Below, piece by piece: positions 8,717-17,995 of a DNA stretch of 31,690 nt. The notes beneath the pieces are model-generated. The model saw only the letters and a list, made by a program, of their open reading frames with translations. It did no database searches and was not told the origin of the DNA. Origin of the DNA: JAAFJT01 sp043772905 (GTDB lineage Bacteria > Bacteroidota > Bacteroidia > Chitinophagales > Saprospiraceae); contig JAYVFS010000214.1 of the NCBI GenBank assembly GCA_043772905.1, positions 1 through 31,690 of the forward strand. Reading direction: 5' to 3'. Every line of letters begins with the position of its first letter. Position 1 is the first letter of the stretch. Made by a program: the position numbers and the translations under genes.

Positions 8717-11700
8717 ATGAAAAACAAAATTGGCTTAAAAGTAAGGCATAACGCCTTGACTTTTAGAAAATGTCTTTTATTCCTGTTCTTTCTACTTGGT
8801 CTACAAGCCCTATCAACAGCACAAACAAGGTTGATAAAAGGCAAGGTGACGGATGAAAGTGGTGCGCCTCTTCCTGGAGCATCTGTAACGCTTCAAGGGA
8901 CATCAATAGGCACTCTGACGGATGATAATGGGCTTTATCAAATTCAAGCATCGGAGGCAAATCAGCTTGTCACTTCTTTTATTGGATTTATCACACAAAC
9001 AATTCCCGTAGGTAACAAAAGTGAAATAAATATCACTTTGTTAGCGACTGCCAATAGTCTCGACGAAGTCGTTGTCGTCGGTTATGGTGAAGTCAAAAAG
9101 AGTGATTTGACGGGTTCGATATCAAAATTAGATGTTGATGACCTTCAAAAAGCACTGATTCGTTCTTTTGATGAAGCCTTAGGTGGTCGTCTTGCAGGTG
9201 TGCAAGTGACTTCTTCTGACGGATAGCCAGGGTCAGATATAAATATTGTCATTCGAGGGAACAATTCGGTGACACAAAGCAATGCGCCATTATATGTTAT
9301 TGATGGTTTTTTGATTGAAGGCTCTAATAACAATGCGATAAACCCACAAGATATCGAAAGCATTCCGGTATTAAAAGATGCTTCTGCTACGGCTATTTAT
9401 GGCGCAAGAGGTGCGAATGGTGTCATTGTTATTACCAAAAAAAAGGGAAAAAAGGCGCACCTGTATTCAGTTTTGACGCTTCTTATGGTTTTCAAAACAA
9501 CTTAAAAAAGGTTGAATTATTAAGCCCTTATGAATTTGTAAAGTACCAAATCGAATTTGACCCAACCCTCGTTTCCAGCACGCCCTCTAAATCACCGACC
9601 CAAATCTATTTGGATAATGGTAAAACCTTAGATTATTACAAAGATGTAGCGGCGAAAGATTGGGAAGGGAAAATTACTCGGACAGCTCCTATGCAGAATT
9701 TTAATTTTTCGGTCAGAGGAGGCAGTGAGAAAACAAAATATTCCTTGTCTTCTTCATTGGTCAATCAAGACGGGATTGTTATTAAATCAAATTATAAAAG
9801 GTATCAAGGCAGATTAGTCGTTGACCATAAAATTAATGATCAATTGAAAGTGGGGCTTAATGCAAATTATAGTCACTTAGCGCAAACAGGTATCAGCCCC
9901 TCATTGTCTCAATTTAGTTCTTCAACGAATGTCATGTTTTCCGTTTGGGGCTATAAACCTTTGGACGTGGCGGGTATGAATTTAGATGACCAACTTTTAG
10001 ACCCCGATATCAACCCTGTAAATGATTATCGCACAAACCCTTTATTGAATCTGAACAATCTGCATAGATTAAATACAACAAACAACCTGATTGCGAATGC
10101 TTATTTGGAATATAATATTTTACCCAATCTAAAACTAAGGGTTACAGGTGGCAATAATACGTCAAAATTAGAGCGTCAAGCCATTAATAATTCTTTAACA
10201 CAATATGGTTTCCCAGGCAGTAACAATGGCATTAATGGGTCTCTGAATTATGCAGAAAGATACAATTGGCTCAATGAGAACACATTGACGTGGGATAAAA
10301 AGATAGACAAGAAAAGTAAAATAAACATCTTAGGTGGATTTACGGTTCAAAAAGAAACCAGTAAGAATTATGGACAAAATGCCAACCAAATACCTGCGGA
10401 CTACGAAAATTTGGGTATAGATGGTTTACAATACGGCACAAAATTGAGGGTGGATACGCTTCAATCTGTATGGACAATGGCTTCATTCTTAGGGCGTGTC
10501 AATTATAATTATAATTCAAAATACTATATAACGGCTTCTATCAGAGCCGACGGTTCGTCTAAGTTCCCTACGCAGAATCATTGGGGTTACTTTCCGTCAG
10601 GTGCCCTTTCTTGGAAGTTTAGTGACGAAAAAATCTTTAAAAATAGTAAGGTGTTGTCCGAAGGAAAAATACGCACCAGTTATGGTCTAACAGGCAATAA
10701 TAGGGTGGGGGATTTTGATTACTTAACAACTTATTTTAATCCTATTGAAAGCAATTATGTATTTAATAACAATTATGTGTCGAATGTCGTAGCGACTAAT
10801 TTAGGCAACTCAAAACTAAAATGGGAAACGACAGAACAAACGGATTTAGGCTTAGATTTAGGGTTTTTCAAGCAACGCATCACCATTTCGGCTGATATTT
10901 ATAGAAAAATAACCAGAGATTTATTGTTAAAAGCCTCTTTACCCCAATCTTCGGGATTTGAATCCGCCATTAAAAACATAGGTAAAATTCAAAATCAAGG
11001 CTTAGAGTTGAGTTTAAGTACTGAAAATATTCGGACTAAAAACTTCTCATGGTCAAGCTCAATCAATATATCTTTCAATGAAAACAAAGTGCTTGCTTTG
11101 AGCGATAATCAAGATGTTTTAGAAAACATTATAAATTGGGATACACAATGGAGTAATACGACGGCTTACATTGCCAAAATAGGGTCGCCATTAGGCATAA
11201 TGTACGGCTATCTATCAGATGGCACATACAAATATGACGATTTTGATAAAGATGCAGCGGGTAATTACACCTTGAAATCTACAATTACCTCCAATGGTAA
11301 TAACAGAGCAAGTATTAAACCAGGAGACATAAAATACAAAGACTTAAACGGGGATTTAGTGGTGAATCGCAGTGATTATACCGAAATTGGTCATGGTTTA
11401 CCTAAGCATGGGTGGATTCAGCAATAACTTTAATTACAAAGGTTTTGATTTAGGTGTTCTTTTTCAATGGTCTTACGGCAATGATATTTTAAATGCCAAC
11501 AGAGTCGTGTTTGAAGGAAATACCAAAAACGCATCACTTCTTAACCAATTTGCAACTTTTGCGAATAGATGGACGCCTGAAAACCCTACTTCGGATATTT
11601 TCCGTACCAAAGGTTATTTTGGCGGCGGTTATGCTTCACAATATGTAGAAGATGGTTCTTATTTAAGATTAAAAACGGTCTCCTTCGGCTACAAATTCGA

Positions 11701-11896
11701 TTCACAAACACTTAGAAAAGCGCGGTTAAAGTCGGTAAGGTTATATGTGGCGGCTCAAAATATATTTACTTGGACCAACTATTCAGGACCCGATCCGGAA
11801 GTAAATACTTACAATTCCGCACTTACTTCAGGGTTTGATTATTCGGCTTATCCGAGAGCAAGAACTGTATCATTCGGGACTAATATCGTGTTTTAA
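8717..11896 (+). pseudogene. SusC/RagA-family TonB-dependent outer-membrane transporter, disrupted
   Basis: The full-length frame sum is 3180 bases (about 1060 residues), normal for SusC. It has a signal peptide (CLLFLFFLLGLQALSTAQ), a carboxypeptidase-regulatory-like domain (IKGKVTDESGAPLPGASVTL), the motif DEVVVVGYGEVKKSDLTGS, the plug (YVIDGF, KDASATAIYGARGANGVIVI) and a beta-barrel ending in an aromatic-rich TVSFGTNIVF. Three lesions break it: an in-frame TAG at 9224-9226 where the family has Q (GQPG; CAG or CAA to TAG); a frameshift in the A6 run near 9452-9457, where seven A would be in frame; and a frameshift near 11410 (LPKH / GGFSNNF). No TACTGAGGGG word occurs between 8439 and 13573, unlike the rest of the window. 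It would import glycan oligomers with SusD. Confidence 0.85.
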
Positions 11897-11914
11897 TTTT
11901 AAAAAAATATCACA

Positions 11915-13511
11915 ATGAAAAAAATATTCATATTCATAATTACAACTTTGGGATTCGTTTCTTGCGAGAAATTTCTGACAACAGAACCCATTAATAAAAT
12001 AGCTATCCAACAATACTATACCGATGAGCAAGGATTGACGGAAGCTTTGGCGGGTGTTTATGACCCCTTAGGGAGAGATGCCATTTACGGAAATCGTATA
12101 TTCGTAAATATAAATGCTTGTACGGACGAAGGCTATTACGCTCGTTCAGCCATAACGACAGGTGTTATGGTAAATAATTACGACCCGACAAACAATGACA
12201 TAAATGATTTATGGCAAACCAGTTATTTAGGCATTTATAGAGCGAATGTTTTAATTGCAAATATAGATTTACCCAAAATGGACGATGCTAAACGTCAGTC
12301 TATCTTAGGCGAGGCATTGTTTTTAAGAGCTTATTATCATTTTTTATTGGTCTCTTATTTTGAAAATATCCCCTTGATATTGACCCCAACAATCAGTCCC
12401 GAAGACGTTTTTGTTCCTCAAACGGCGACAAAAGGCGTTTACGATCAAATTTTAGCGGACATGAAATTGGCAGAACAAAAAGTGCCGACTTCAAGTGCTT
12501 ATGGATATTCCAGTCGCATTTCTAAAACAATTGTTCAAGGCATTTTGGCGCGTGTCTGTTTGCAAATGGCAGGCTATCCTTTAAAAGAGACGAGCAAATA
12601 TGCCGAGGCTTTGGATTGGGCTAAAAAAGTCGTTAGCTCGGGAGAACATAAATTGCGAACAACTTTCAATTCGGCATTAACAAACAGTGCATACAGTCAA
12701 ATATTTATAGACCAAGCGCAAGACCTTTATGATATCAAAGAAAGCATGTGGGAAATTGAGTTTAAAGGCACCAGAACCGATGGTAATTTAGAAACAGGGC
12801 GTTTAGGCAATACAAATGGTATAACAAATGACCAGTGCAGCGCTGACCCCAACTTTGGGTTACAGTTACGGATTTATCAAAGGCACAGCGCGGTTGTATA
12901 AAGCCTATAAAACAGGCGATTTGCGTAGAGATTGGGTACTCGCACCCTTTACCTATAACTCAACAACGGGTGCTAAAGTACCTACGACCACGACAACAGG
13001 TTATGGTCGGGATTGTGCCAAATGGAGAAGAGAATTTGAGCTTTCTTCGCCTAAAATTAAAAATCATGGGCCCGTTAATTTCCCCGTTTTGCGTTATGCC
13101 GATGTCCTGTTGATGTTGGCAGAGGCCGAAAATCAAGTAAATGGGCCTACTGCTCTTGCCTATGATGCTGTCGATCAAGTCAGACGCAGAGGTTTTGGGC
13201 TAAATATAGCGACCGCAAGTACAGTCGCTGATTTGCCAGTAGGATTAACTAAAATCCCATTTCAAGAAGCTGTTGAAAACGAGCGTATGCTCGAACTTTG
13301 TTTTGAAGGCAACCGTCATTTAGACTTAATTCGTTGGGATAAATTTGTAAGCACAATGAATTCCATAGGCAATGAAATCGGTGTTGGCGGTGGTGCTCAA
13401 GCCTATGGTGGTTTGGGCGGTAAAAACGTCACGTCACGTCATTTGGTTTTTCCAATCCCTGCAAAGGAAATGGCGATAAATAAGAAATTGGTTCAGAATA
13501 AAGACTGGTAA
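11915..13511 (+). pseudogene. SusD/RagB-family glycan-binding lipoprotein, frameshifted
   Basis: It starts 18 bases after susC. The N-terminus MKKIFIFIITTLGFVSC is a lipoprotein signal with the lipidated cysteine at residue 17. FLTTEPINK, ALAGVYDPL, GEALFLRAYYHFLLVSYF and the later NFPVLRYADVLLMLAEAEN, ENERMLELCFEGNRHLDLIRWDKF and HLVFPIPAKEM are hallmark SusD helices. The frame breaks near 12845-12850: four C (GACCCCAAC) should be three, giving SADPTLGYSYGF. Apart from this one indel the length (about 530 residues) is normal. It would sit on the outer face of the outer membrane, capturing substrate for SusC. Confidence 0.85.
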
Positions 13512-13904
13512 TAAAAAGTCAAATTATATAAAGATGAAGGGATAACTCACTTTAGTCTCTATATTTTTGAAAACCCCCTCAGTATAGCAAAATACAAAGG
13601 GGGTTTTTCAATTATTTAGGGATGAGGTCAGGAATAAGGACACCCCTCAGTAAACGATAAATGAACAAACATAACATCAATTATTAGGTGCATTTGTTTA
13701 AAAAAAGTTCCATGAAAAATGAGAAAGAATTACTAATTCTGTCTCACTCTCTTTACTGAGGGAGTCGTTCTGATTATCTTTTTGCCTAAAAATTGCTAAA
13801 TTATTGCAACAAAAGTTATAGCTTCTGCATTTTGACAGCACGAACGACAACCTATTTCAGGACGATACAAGCGACCTAATAAATGATATTTATGTTTGTT
13901 CGTA
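13512..13904. other. Intergenic region after susD: terminator and three uptake-word copies
   Basis: I see no gene in these 393 bases. It holds the susCD terminator (13570-13608), two exact TACTGAGGGG words in - orientation (13574 and 13643) and one imperfect word (TACTGAGGGAG, 13754-13764). The rest is AT-rich sequence between convergent genes. Confidence 0.6.
13570..13608 (+). terminator. Intrinsic terminator of susCD built on a TACTGAGGGG word
   Basis: AAAACCCCC (13570-13578) pairs with GGGGGTTTTT (13599-13608) around a 20-base loop, ending in a T-run. The left stem is the CCCCC of a CCCCCTCAGTA word. It lies about 60 bases after the susD stop. Confidence 0.75.
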
Positions 13905-15716
13905 CTATTTCAGCTTTGAAAAATCAGTTGGATACATCAAAATAGACTCCACACTTGTTGTCAAAGGTCCACCGCCTTTTACTTCCGATGCTTTGCGGGT
14001 TGCAATCCATTCTGGGTCGCTACGAAATTTATCAAAAGCGACCTTTGCAGCCTCTGGCGATTGGTGCGTCAAAAAGTAGTAAAGCGTATTGTCTGCACCT
14101 TGTGCAGCATCGGTGGGCGTCCAATAAAACTTATTGGTCATACCGTATTGTTCAAAACGTTTGACTGTAAAATCTCTAAAACGGCTCAAAAGATTGTCCA
14201 AATTATTAGGCGTGGTGTGATAAATCCGAAATTCCCAAACATTGCTGTTTAGGCTTGAAAGCGTATTGTTTGGTGAAAAATTCGTCGTTTTCAAGAAAAC
14301 ACTTTCCACTTTGGTCACTATTTTACCATTTACTTCGCTTTCTTTTGCCACTCGCTGCCAAGTTGTGTCTGACATAAATGCTTTCCAAGAAGCATCTCTC
14401 GCAGCTCTATTCGGGTACGAAAGAATGTAATAGAGCTTGCCGTCAGGATTGTCCAAAGGTGTCCAATAGCCCACATTTGTCATGCCATGACTTTCAAAAA
14501 TTTTTGTCGTATGGTCACGGAAACGTTTCATTAAGTCATTCAATTTGCCAGGAGCAGTCCAATAAACACGTAATTCGTAGCAAAGCGTATCTTTTGTAGG
14601 CATCGTCGGAGACGCAACAGCCATGCCTGTTGGCTTCTGACCCGATTTTGCCCATGCCCGAAGCGCATCAAAAGCGATAGCCGTTTGCTCATTGCTGAAT
14701 GCACAATGCCCTTGTCCGTTGGTATAAAATGTCTTCAAATTCTGCTCTTTGTGCATTTGATGCACCAAATTATCGTATTTATCCAAGCCATACTGAGGGG
14801 GTATCAATTGGTCATAAGTCGTGTGCATCATCAATAAAGGTTTGTCAATAATACCTGTGCGGTCATAGGTTGTGAGCCGTTTATTGGAAGCCGTTGCCGA
14901 CACACGTTCTACTTTTTTGTTAATCTCCCAATCGTTTGGAAAACCAGAGTAAATCGTATTGGTATTGTCAAATGGATTGCCGCCAGATTGCGCCGCCAAA
15001 TCCCTTAAAACGCCGTCAGAAAACATCAAATTGAAAGGCAGGTCTTGCAATTTGATGTCATAATGTTTGGCATATTCAGCCATTAAACCGTCTTTATACT
15101 GGATTTTTCCGATGATTTCGTAGGCTTTCCTCATTTTTTCTCGACCATCGCCAGTAAAAACAGCGGGTGCTTTGCCGCTCATCACGTCTGCAACAGGTGG
15201 TAGCAAATCGGGAAAAAGAGCGTTAAAAATCACATAGGAATCAAAAGCTCTTTGTGTCAATTCATACGCACGACTCGACAAAGGACACAAGGCTAAACCA
15301 CCATTGTACTCTTTTGGAAATTTTTCAATAGAAGCAACGGTGATGCCGCCGCCCATTGAGTGACCCGTTATGAAAGTGGAATCGGGCTTGCCAAATTTTT
15401 TCGCAAATAATTTGCGCAAAGCCTCCGTATCGTCCACGCCTTCGGGCAATGCCCAACCGACACGGCTATACGATGAACGGGCTGTGGCAAAGCCGCGTTC
15501 TAAAAAAACGTTCAACATCGCATTGCGATTGAGCGTATTTCGGGGCGTAGAAGGCTGCTCGTAACCATGTGCGTACATGACGAGTTTTTTGTTCCAATTC
15601 GCAGGAATTTGGATTTCGTAGGCAGCACCATTGAGTATGCCTGTGTCACGTTTAGCCGTTTGGCTAAAAAGAGAAAAAGATAAAAGGAGTAAAAATAAAA
15701 CGATACTATTTTTCAT
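13905..15716 (-). CDS. Secreted alpha/beta hydrolase with two C-terminal NIPSNAP domains
   Basis: The start is ATG 15716, giving 603 residues with a signal peptide (MKNSIVLFLLLLSFSLFSQ); the open frame extends further upstream but without a plausible leader. The hydrolase part has the oxyanion-type segment VMYAHGYEQP and the nucleophile elbow GHSMGGG (Ser about 120). DQLIPPQY and GHCAFSN supply the probable Asp and His. It resembles secreted tannase/feruloyl-esterase-like hydrolases. From about residue 395 two tandem NIPSNAP-like repeats follow (YELRVYWTAPGKLNDLMKRF and FRIYHTTPNNLDNLLSRF), a dimeric ferredoxin-like fold usually found as small separate proteins. It is last in a run of five - strand genes that includes a feruloyl-CoA synthetase, which suggests it releases aromatic acids from esters outside the cytoplasm. 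One TACTGAGGGG word (14791) encodes PPQY right beside the probable catalytic Asp. Confidence 0.75.
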   Translation of the reverse strand: MKNSIVLFLLLLSFSLFSQTAKRDTGILNGAAYEIQIPANWNKKLVMYAHGYEQPSTPRNTLNRNAMLNVFLERGFATARSSYSRVGWALPEGVDDTEALRKLFAKKFGKPDSTFITGHSMGGGITVASIEKFPKEYNGGLALCPLSSRAYELTQRAFDSYVIFNALFPDLLPPVADVMSGKAPAVFTGDGREKMRKAYEIIGKIQYKDGLMAEYAKHYDIKLQDLPFNLMFSDGVLRDLAAQSGGNPFDNTNTIYSGFPNDWEINKKVERVSATASNKRLTTYDRTGIIDKPLLMMHTTYDQLIPPQYGLDKYDNLVHQMHKEQNLKTFYTNGQGHCAFSNEQTAIAFDALRAWAKSGQKPTGMAVASPTMPTKDTLCYELRVYWTAPGKLNDLMKRFRDHTTKIFESHGMTNVGYWTPLDNPDGKLYYILSYPNRAARDASWKAFMSDTTWQRVAKESEVNGKIVTKVESVFLKTTNFSPNNTLSSLNSNVWEFRIYHTTPNNLDNLLSRFRDFTVKRFEQYGMTNKFYWTPTDAAQGADNTLYYFLTHQSPEAAKVAFDKFRSDPEWIATRKASEVKGGGPLTTSVESILMYPTDFSKLK

Positions 15717-15770
15717 TCTTATTGTTGTTTTAAATGCGAAATGGTGTTGAGATACATGATACAACAAATT

Positions 15771-15793
15771 GTAGTCGGGAAATTTATTTCCCG
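15771..15793. repeat. Third copy of the GTAGTCGGGAAATT repeat
   Basis: GTAGTCGGGAAATTTATTTC plus CCG matches the two copies at 8279-8352. It lies about 55 bases upstream of the hydrolase start, followed 16 bases later by a TACTGAGGGG word with seven G (15810-15822). Confidence 0.7.
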
Positions 15794-15908
15794 CCAAAAT
15801 GTCCTAAAATACTGAGGGGGGGATGAATTGTCAAAGTTAATTATTTTCCAAACCCACCAATATTTTTTTAGCCAACGACGCTTTTATGAGCTGATACGAC
15901 GGATTTAG

Positions 15909-16778
15909 TTAACTCAAATTCAGCATTTTAATCGCATTTTCCTTCAAAATCAACGGTTTTACTTCTTCTTTAAAGCCTGCGGTTTCAAAGTCTTTGAGCC
16001 ACCTTTCGGGCGTAATCAGGGGAAAATCTGTACCAAACAATATTCTGTTTTTCAGTTGTGTATTGGCATATTGCACCAACTGAGGGGGAAAATATTTGGG
16101 CGACCAGCCCGACAAATCAATATACACATTGGGTTTGTGCATCGCCACTGACAAGGCTTCATCCTGCCAGGGCCAGGACGGATGCGCTATAATGATGGGT
16201 GAATCTGGAAAATGAATCGCAACGTCGTCTAAGTGCATGGGGTTGGAATATTCCAAGCGCAAGCCGCCGCCGCCGCGCACACCACTGCCAAAACCCGAAT
16301 GTCCTGAATGAAACAACATCGGCAAACCCGCTTCTGCAATGACTTCATAAAGGTGAAAAGCCATTCTGTCGTTGGGATAAAAACCCTGAACGGTTGGGTG
16401 AAACTTGAAGCCTTTGACACCGAAATCGGTTATCAAACGTTTGGCTTCTCTGGCACCCATGCGTCCTTTATGCGGGTCAATACTCGCAAAAGCAATCATA
16501 ATGTCGTCATTTTTCAAGGCGGCTTCCGCAACTTCTTCATTCGGGATGCGGCGGCGTCCGAGTTCAAATTCGGCATCAATGCAAAACATGACGAAGGCTA
16601 TTTTTCGCTCACGGTAATAATCCGCCGTCTCCTGAATGGTTGGGCGATGCGCCGATTTGAAATATTTGGCAAACGCCACGTCAAAATCGGGGCGATAATC
16701 GTCATGCGGTTGACAGCACGAGACTTCGGCGTGTGTATGCACGTCAATGGCGATGATTTCCTTTAAATTAAGACCCAT
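15909..16778 (-). CDS. Amidohydrolase-2 family metal-dependent hydrolase
   Basis: This 289-residue TIM-barrel protein belongs to the PF04909 amidohydrolase family. Metal ligands are visible as IDVHTHAE (H14 and H16), GFKFHPTVQG, LFHSGHSGF, IIAHPSWPW and FGTDFP near the C-terminus (the conserved Asp). The family contains aromatic-acid decarboxylases and hydrolases. A relative in hydroxycinnamate clusters of alpha-proteobacteria is annotated as 4-hydroxyphenyl-beta-ketoacyl-CoA hydrolase, and the placement next to feruloyl-CoA synthetase and a crotonase makes that role the best guess. It starts 34 bases after the MetE-like gene and is surely co-transcribed with it. A near copy of the iterated word (AACTGAGGGGG, 16078-16088) reads FPPQLVQY. 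Confidence 0.75.
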   Translation of the reverse strand: MGLNLKEIIAIDVHTHAEVSCCQPHDDYRPDFDVAFAKYFKSAHRPTIQETADYYRERKIAFVMFCIDAEFELGRRRIPNEEVAEAALKNDDIMIAFASIDPHKGRMGAREAKRLITDFGVKGFKFHPTVQGFYPNDRMAFHLYEVIAEAGLPMLFHSGHSGFGSGVRGGGGLRLEYSNPMHLDDVAIHFPDSPIIIAHPSWPWQDEALSVAMHKPNVYIDLSGWSPKYFPPQLVQYANTQLKNRILFGTDFPLITPERWLKDFETAGFKEEVKPLILKENAIKMLNLS

Positions 16779-16811
16779 TTCTTATCAATTTTTATTTTTC
16801 ACTTTTCGTTT

Positions 16812-17921
16812 TCAATCACCCCAAATCGTTTGCGCTGTTTTCACAAGGCGTTCAAACTTTTCCCATTGTTGCTTTTCCGTCAAGGCATTGCCATGGTGCG
16901 TGCTTGAAAAACCACATTGAGGACTGACACACATATTTTCCAAAGGCATGTATTTAGCTGCTTCTTTGATGCGCTCGGTCAAAAAATCAGTGGATTCTAA
17001 ATCTGCCAATTTTGAAGACATGATGCCTAAAACGACGACTTTATCATTGGGAACGAAGCGCAAAGGTGCAAAATCGCCTGAACGTTCATCGTCATATTCC
17101 AAAAAGTAAGCGTCAACATTGATACTGTTGAACAATACTTCTGCAACAGGTTCATAACCACCTTCTGCAAACCATGTTGAGCGATAATTGCCCCGACAAA
17201 GGTGAATACCGACCGTCAAATCTTCTGGGCGATTGTCAATAACAGAGTTGATTAAAGCGGCATACGTGCGGGGCAATTCATTGGGGTCTTCGCCACGTTC
17301 TGCGGCAGCTGCCCGCATTTTAGGGTCGCAGAGATACGCCAAATTGGTGTCGTCCAACTGAATATAACGACAACCTGCGGCGTATAAAGCGGCTATTTCA
17401 TCACGATAGCAAGCGGCTAAGTCTTCAAAAAACTCGTCCATATCGGGGTAAGCATCAATGGCAATAGCTTTGCGACCTCCTCTAAAATGCACCATCGTTG
17501 GAGAAGGAATAGAGACTTTTGGCGTTTGAGTTGTGACTGATTTTAGAAAATTAAAATCATCGACTTGGATATTTCGGGCGTGTTTCAACTTGCCTGTAAC
17601 ACTCAATTGGGGCGGCGTAAATTTGTCTTCTGCGACTTTTGCGTTCGGGTTGGCAGCAATGCCGCCTGTGACGCTCACGCCATCGAGTTGTTGCAAAAAA
17701 TCCAAGTGGAAATAGTCACGGCGAAATTCACCGTCCGTTATGGATTTCATGCCTGTTGATTCCAAGCGTTTGACTGTTTCGGCAATTTCTCGGTTTTCAA
17801 TGGCACGAAGCGCATCATCAGAAATTTCGCCGTGTTTCCAGCGCAAACGGTTTTCTTTGACGGCGGGCGTTCTTAAAAGACTGCCTACGTGGTCGGCTCG
17901 GAAAGGAGGATTTAGTTTCAT
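16812..17921 (-). CDS. Cobalamin-independent methionine-synthase-like (MetE C-terminal family) protein
   Basis: This 369-residue single-barrel protein is related to the catalytic C-terminal half of MetE and to the UROD/CoM-methyltransferase superfamily. The Zn-thiolate site is intact: HLC (H240 and C242 in GIHLCRGN), E275 in FLEYD and C336 in SPQCGF. The N-terminus FRADHVGSLLR is typical of the stand-alone MetE-II group. It lacks the N-terminal barrel of true MetE, so it is unlikely to be the housekeeping methionine synthase. It lies between the feruloyl-CoA synthetase (74 bases upstream, with a TACTGAGGGG word abutting the stop of the ligase) and the amidohydrolase (34 bases downstream). I infer a role in methyl or thiol-group transfer during use of methoxylated phenolics, which is untested. 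Confidence 0.8.
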   Translation of the reverse strand: MKLNPPFRADHVGSLLRTPAVKENRLRWKHGEISDDALRAIENREIAETVKRLESTGMKSITDGEFRRDYFHLDFLQQLDGVSVTGGIAANPNAKVAEDKFTPPQLSVTGKLKHARNIQVDDFNFLKSVTTQTPKVSIPSPTMVHFRGGRKAIAIDAYPDMDEFFEDLAACYRDEIAALYAAGCRYIQLDDTNLAYLCDPKMRAAAAERGEDPNELPRTYAALINSVIDNRPEDLTVGIHLCRGNYRSTWFAEGGYEPVAEVLFNSINVDAYFLEYDDERSGDFAPLRFVPNDKVVVLGIMSSKLADLESTDFLTERIKEAAKYMPLENMCVSPQCGFSSTHHGNALTEKQQWEKFERLVKTAQTIWGD

Positions 17922-17995
17922 TATTCTTATTATTTTTAATTGAAAATGAATGAGTTAGAACATTTTGGATGCTATTGAGTATTTTACTGAGGGGG

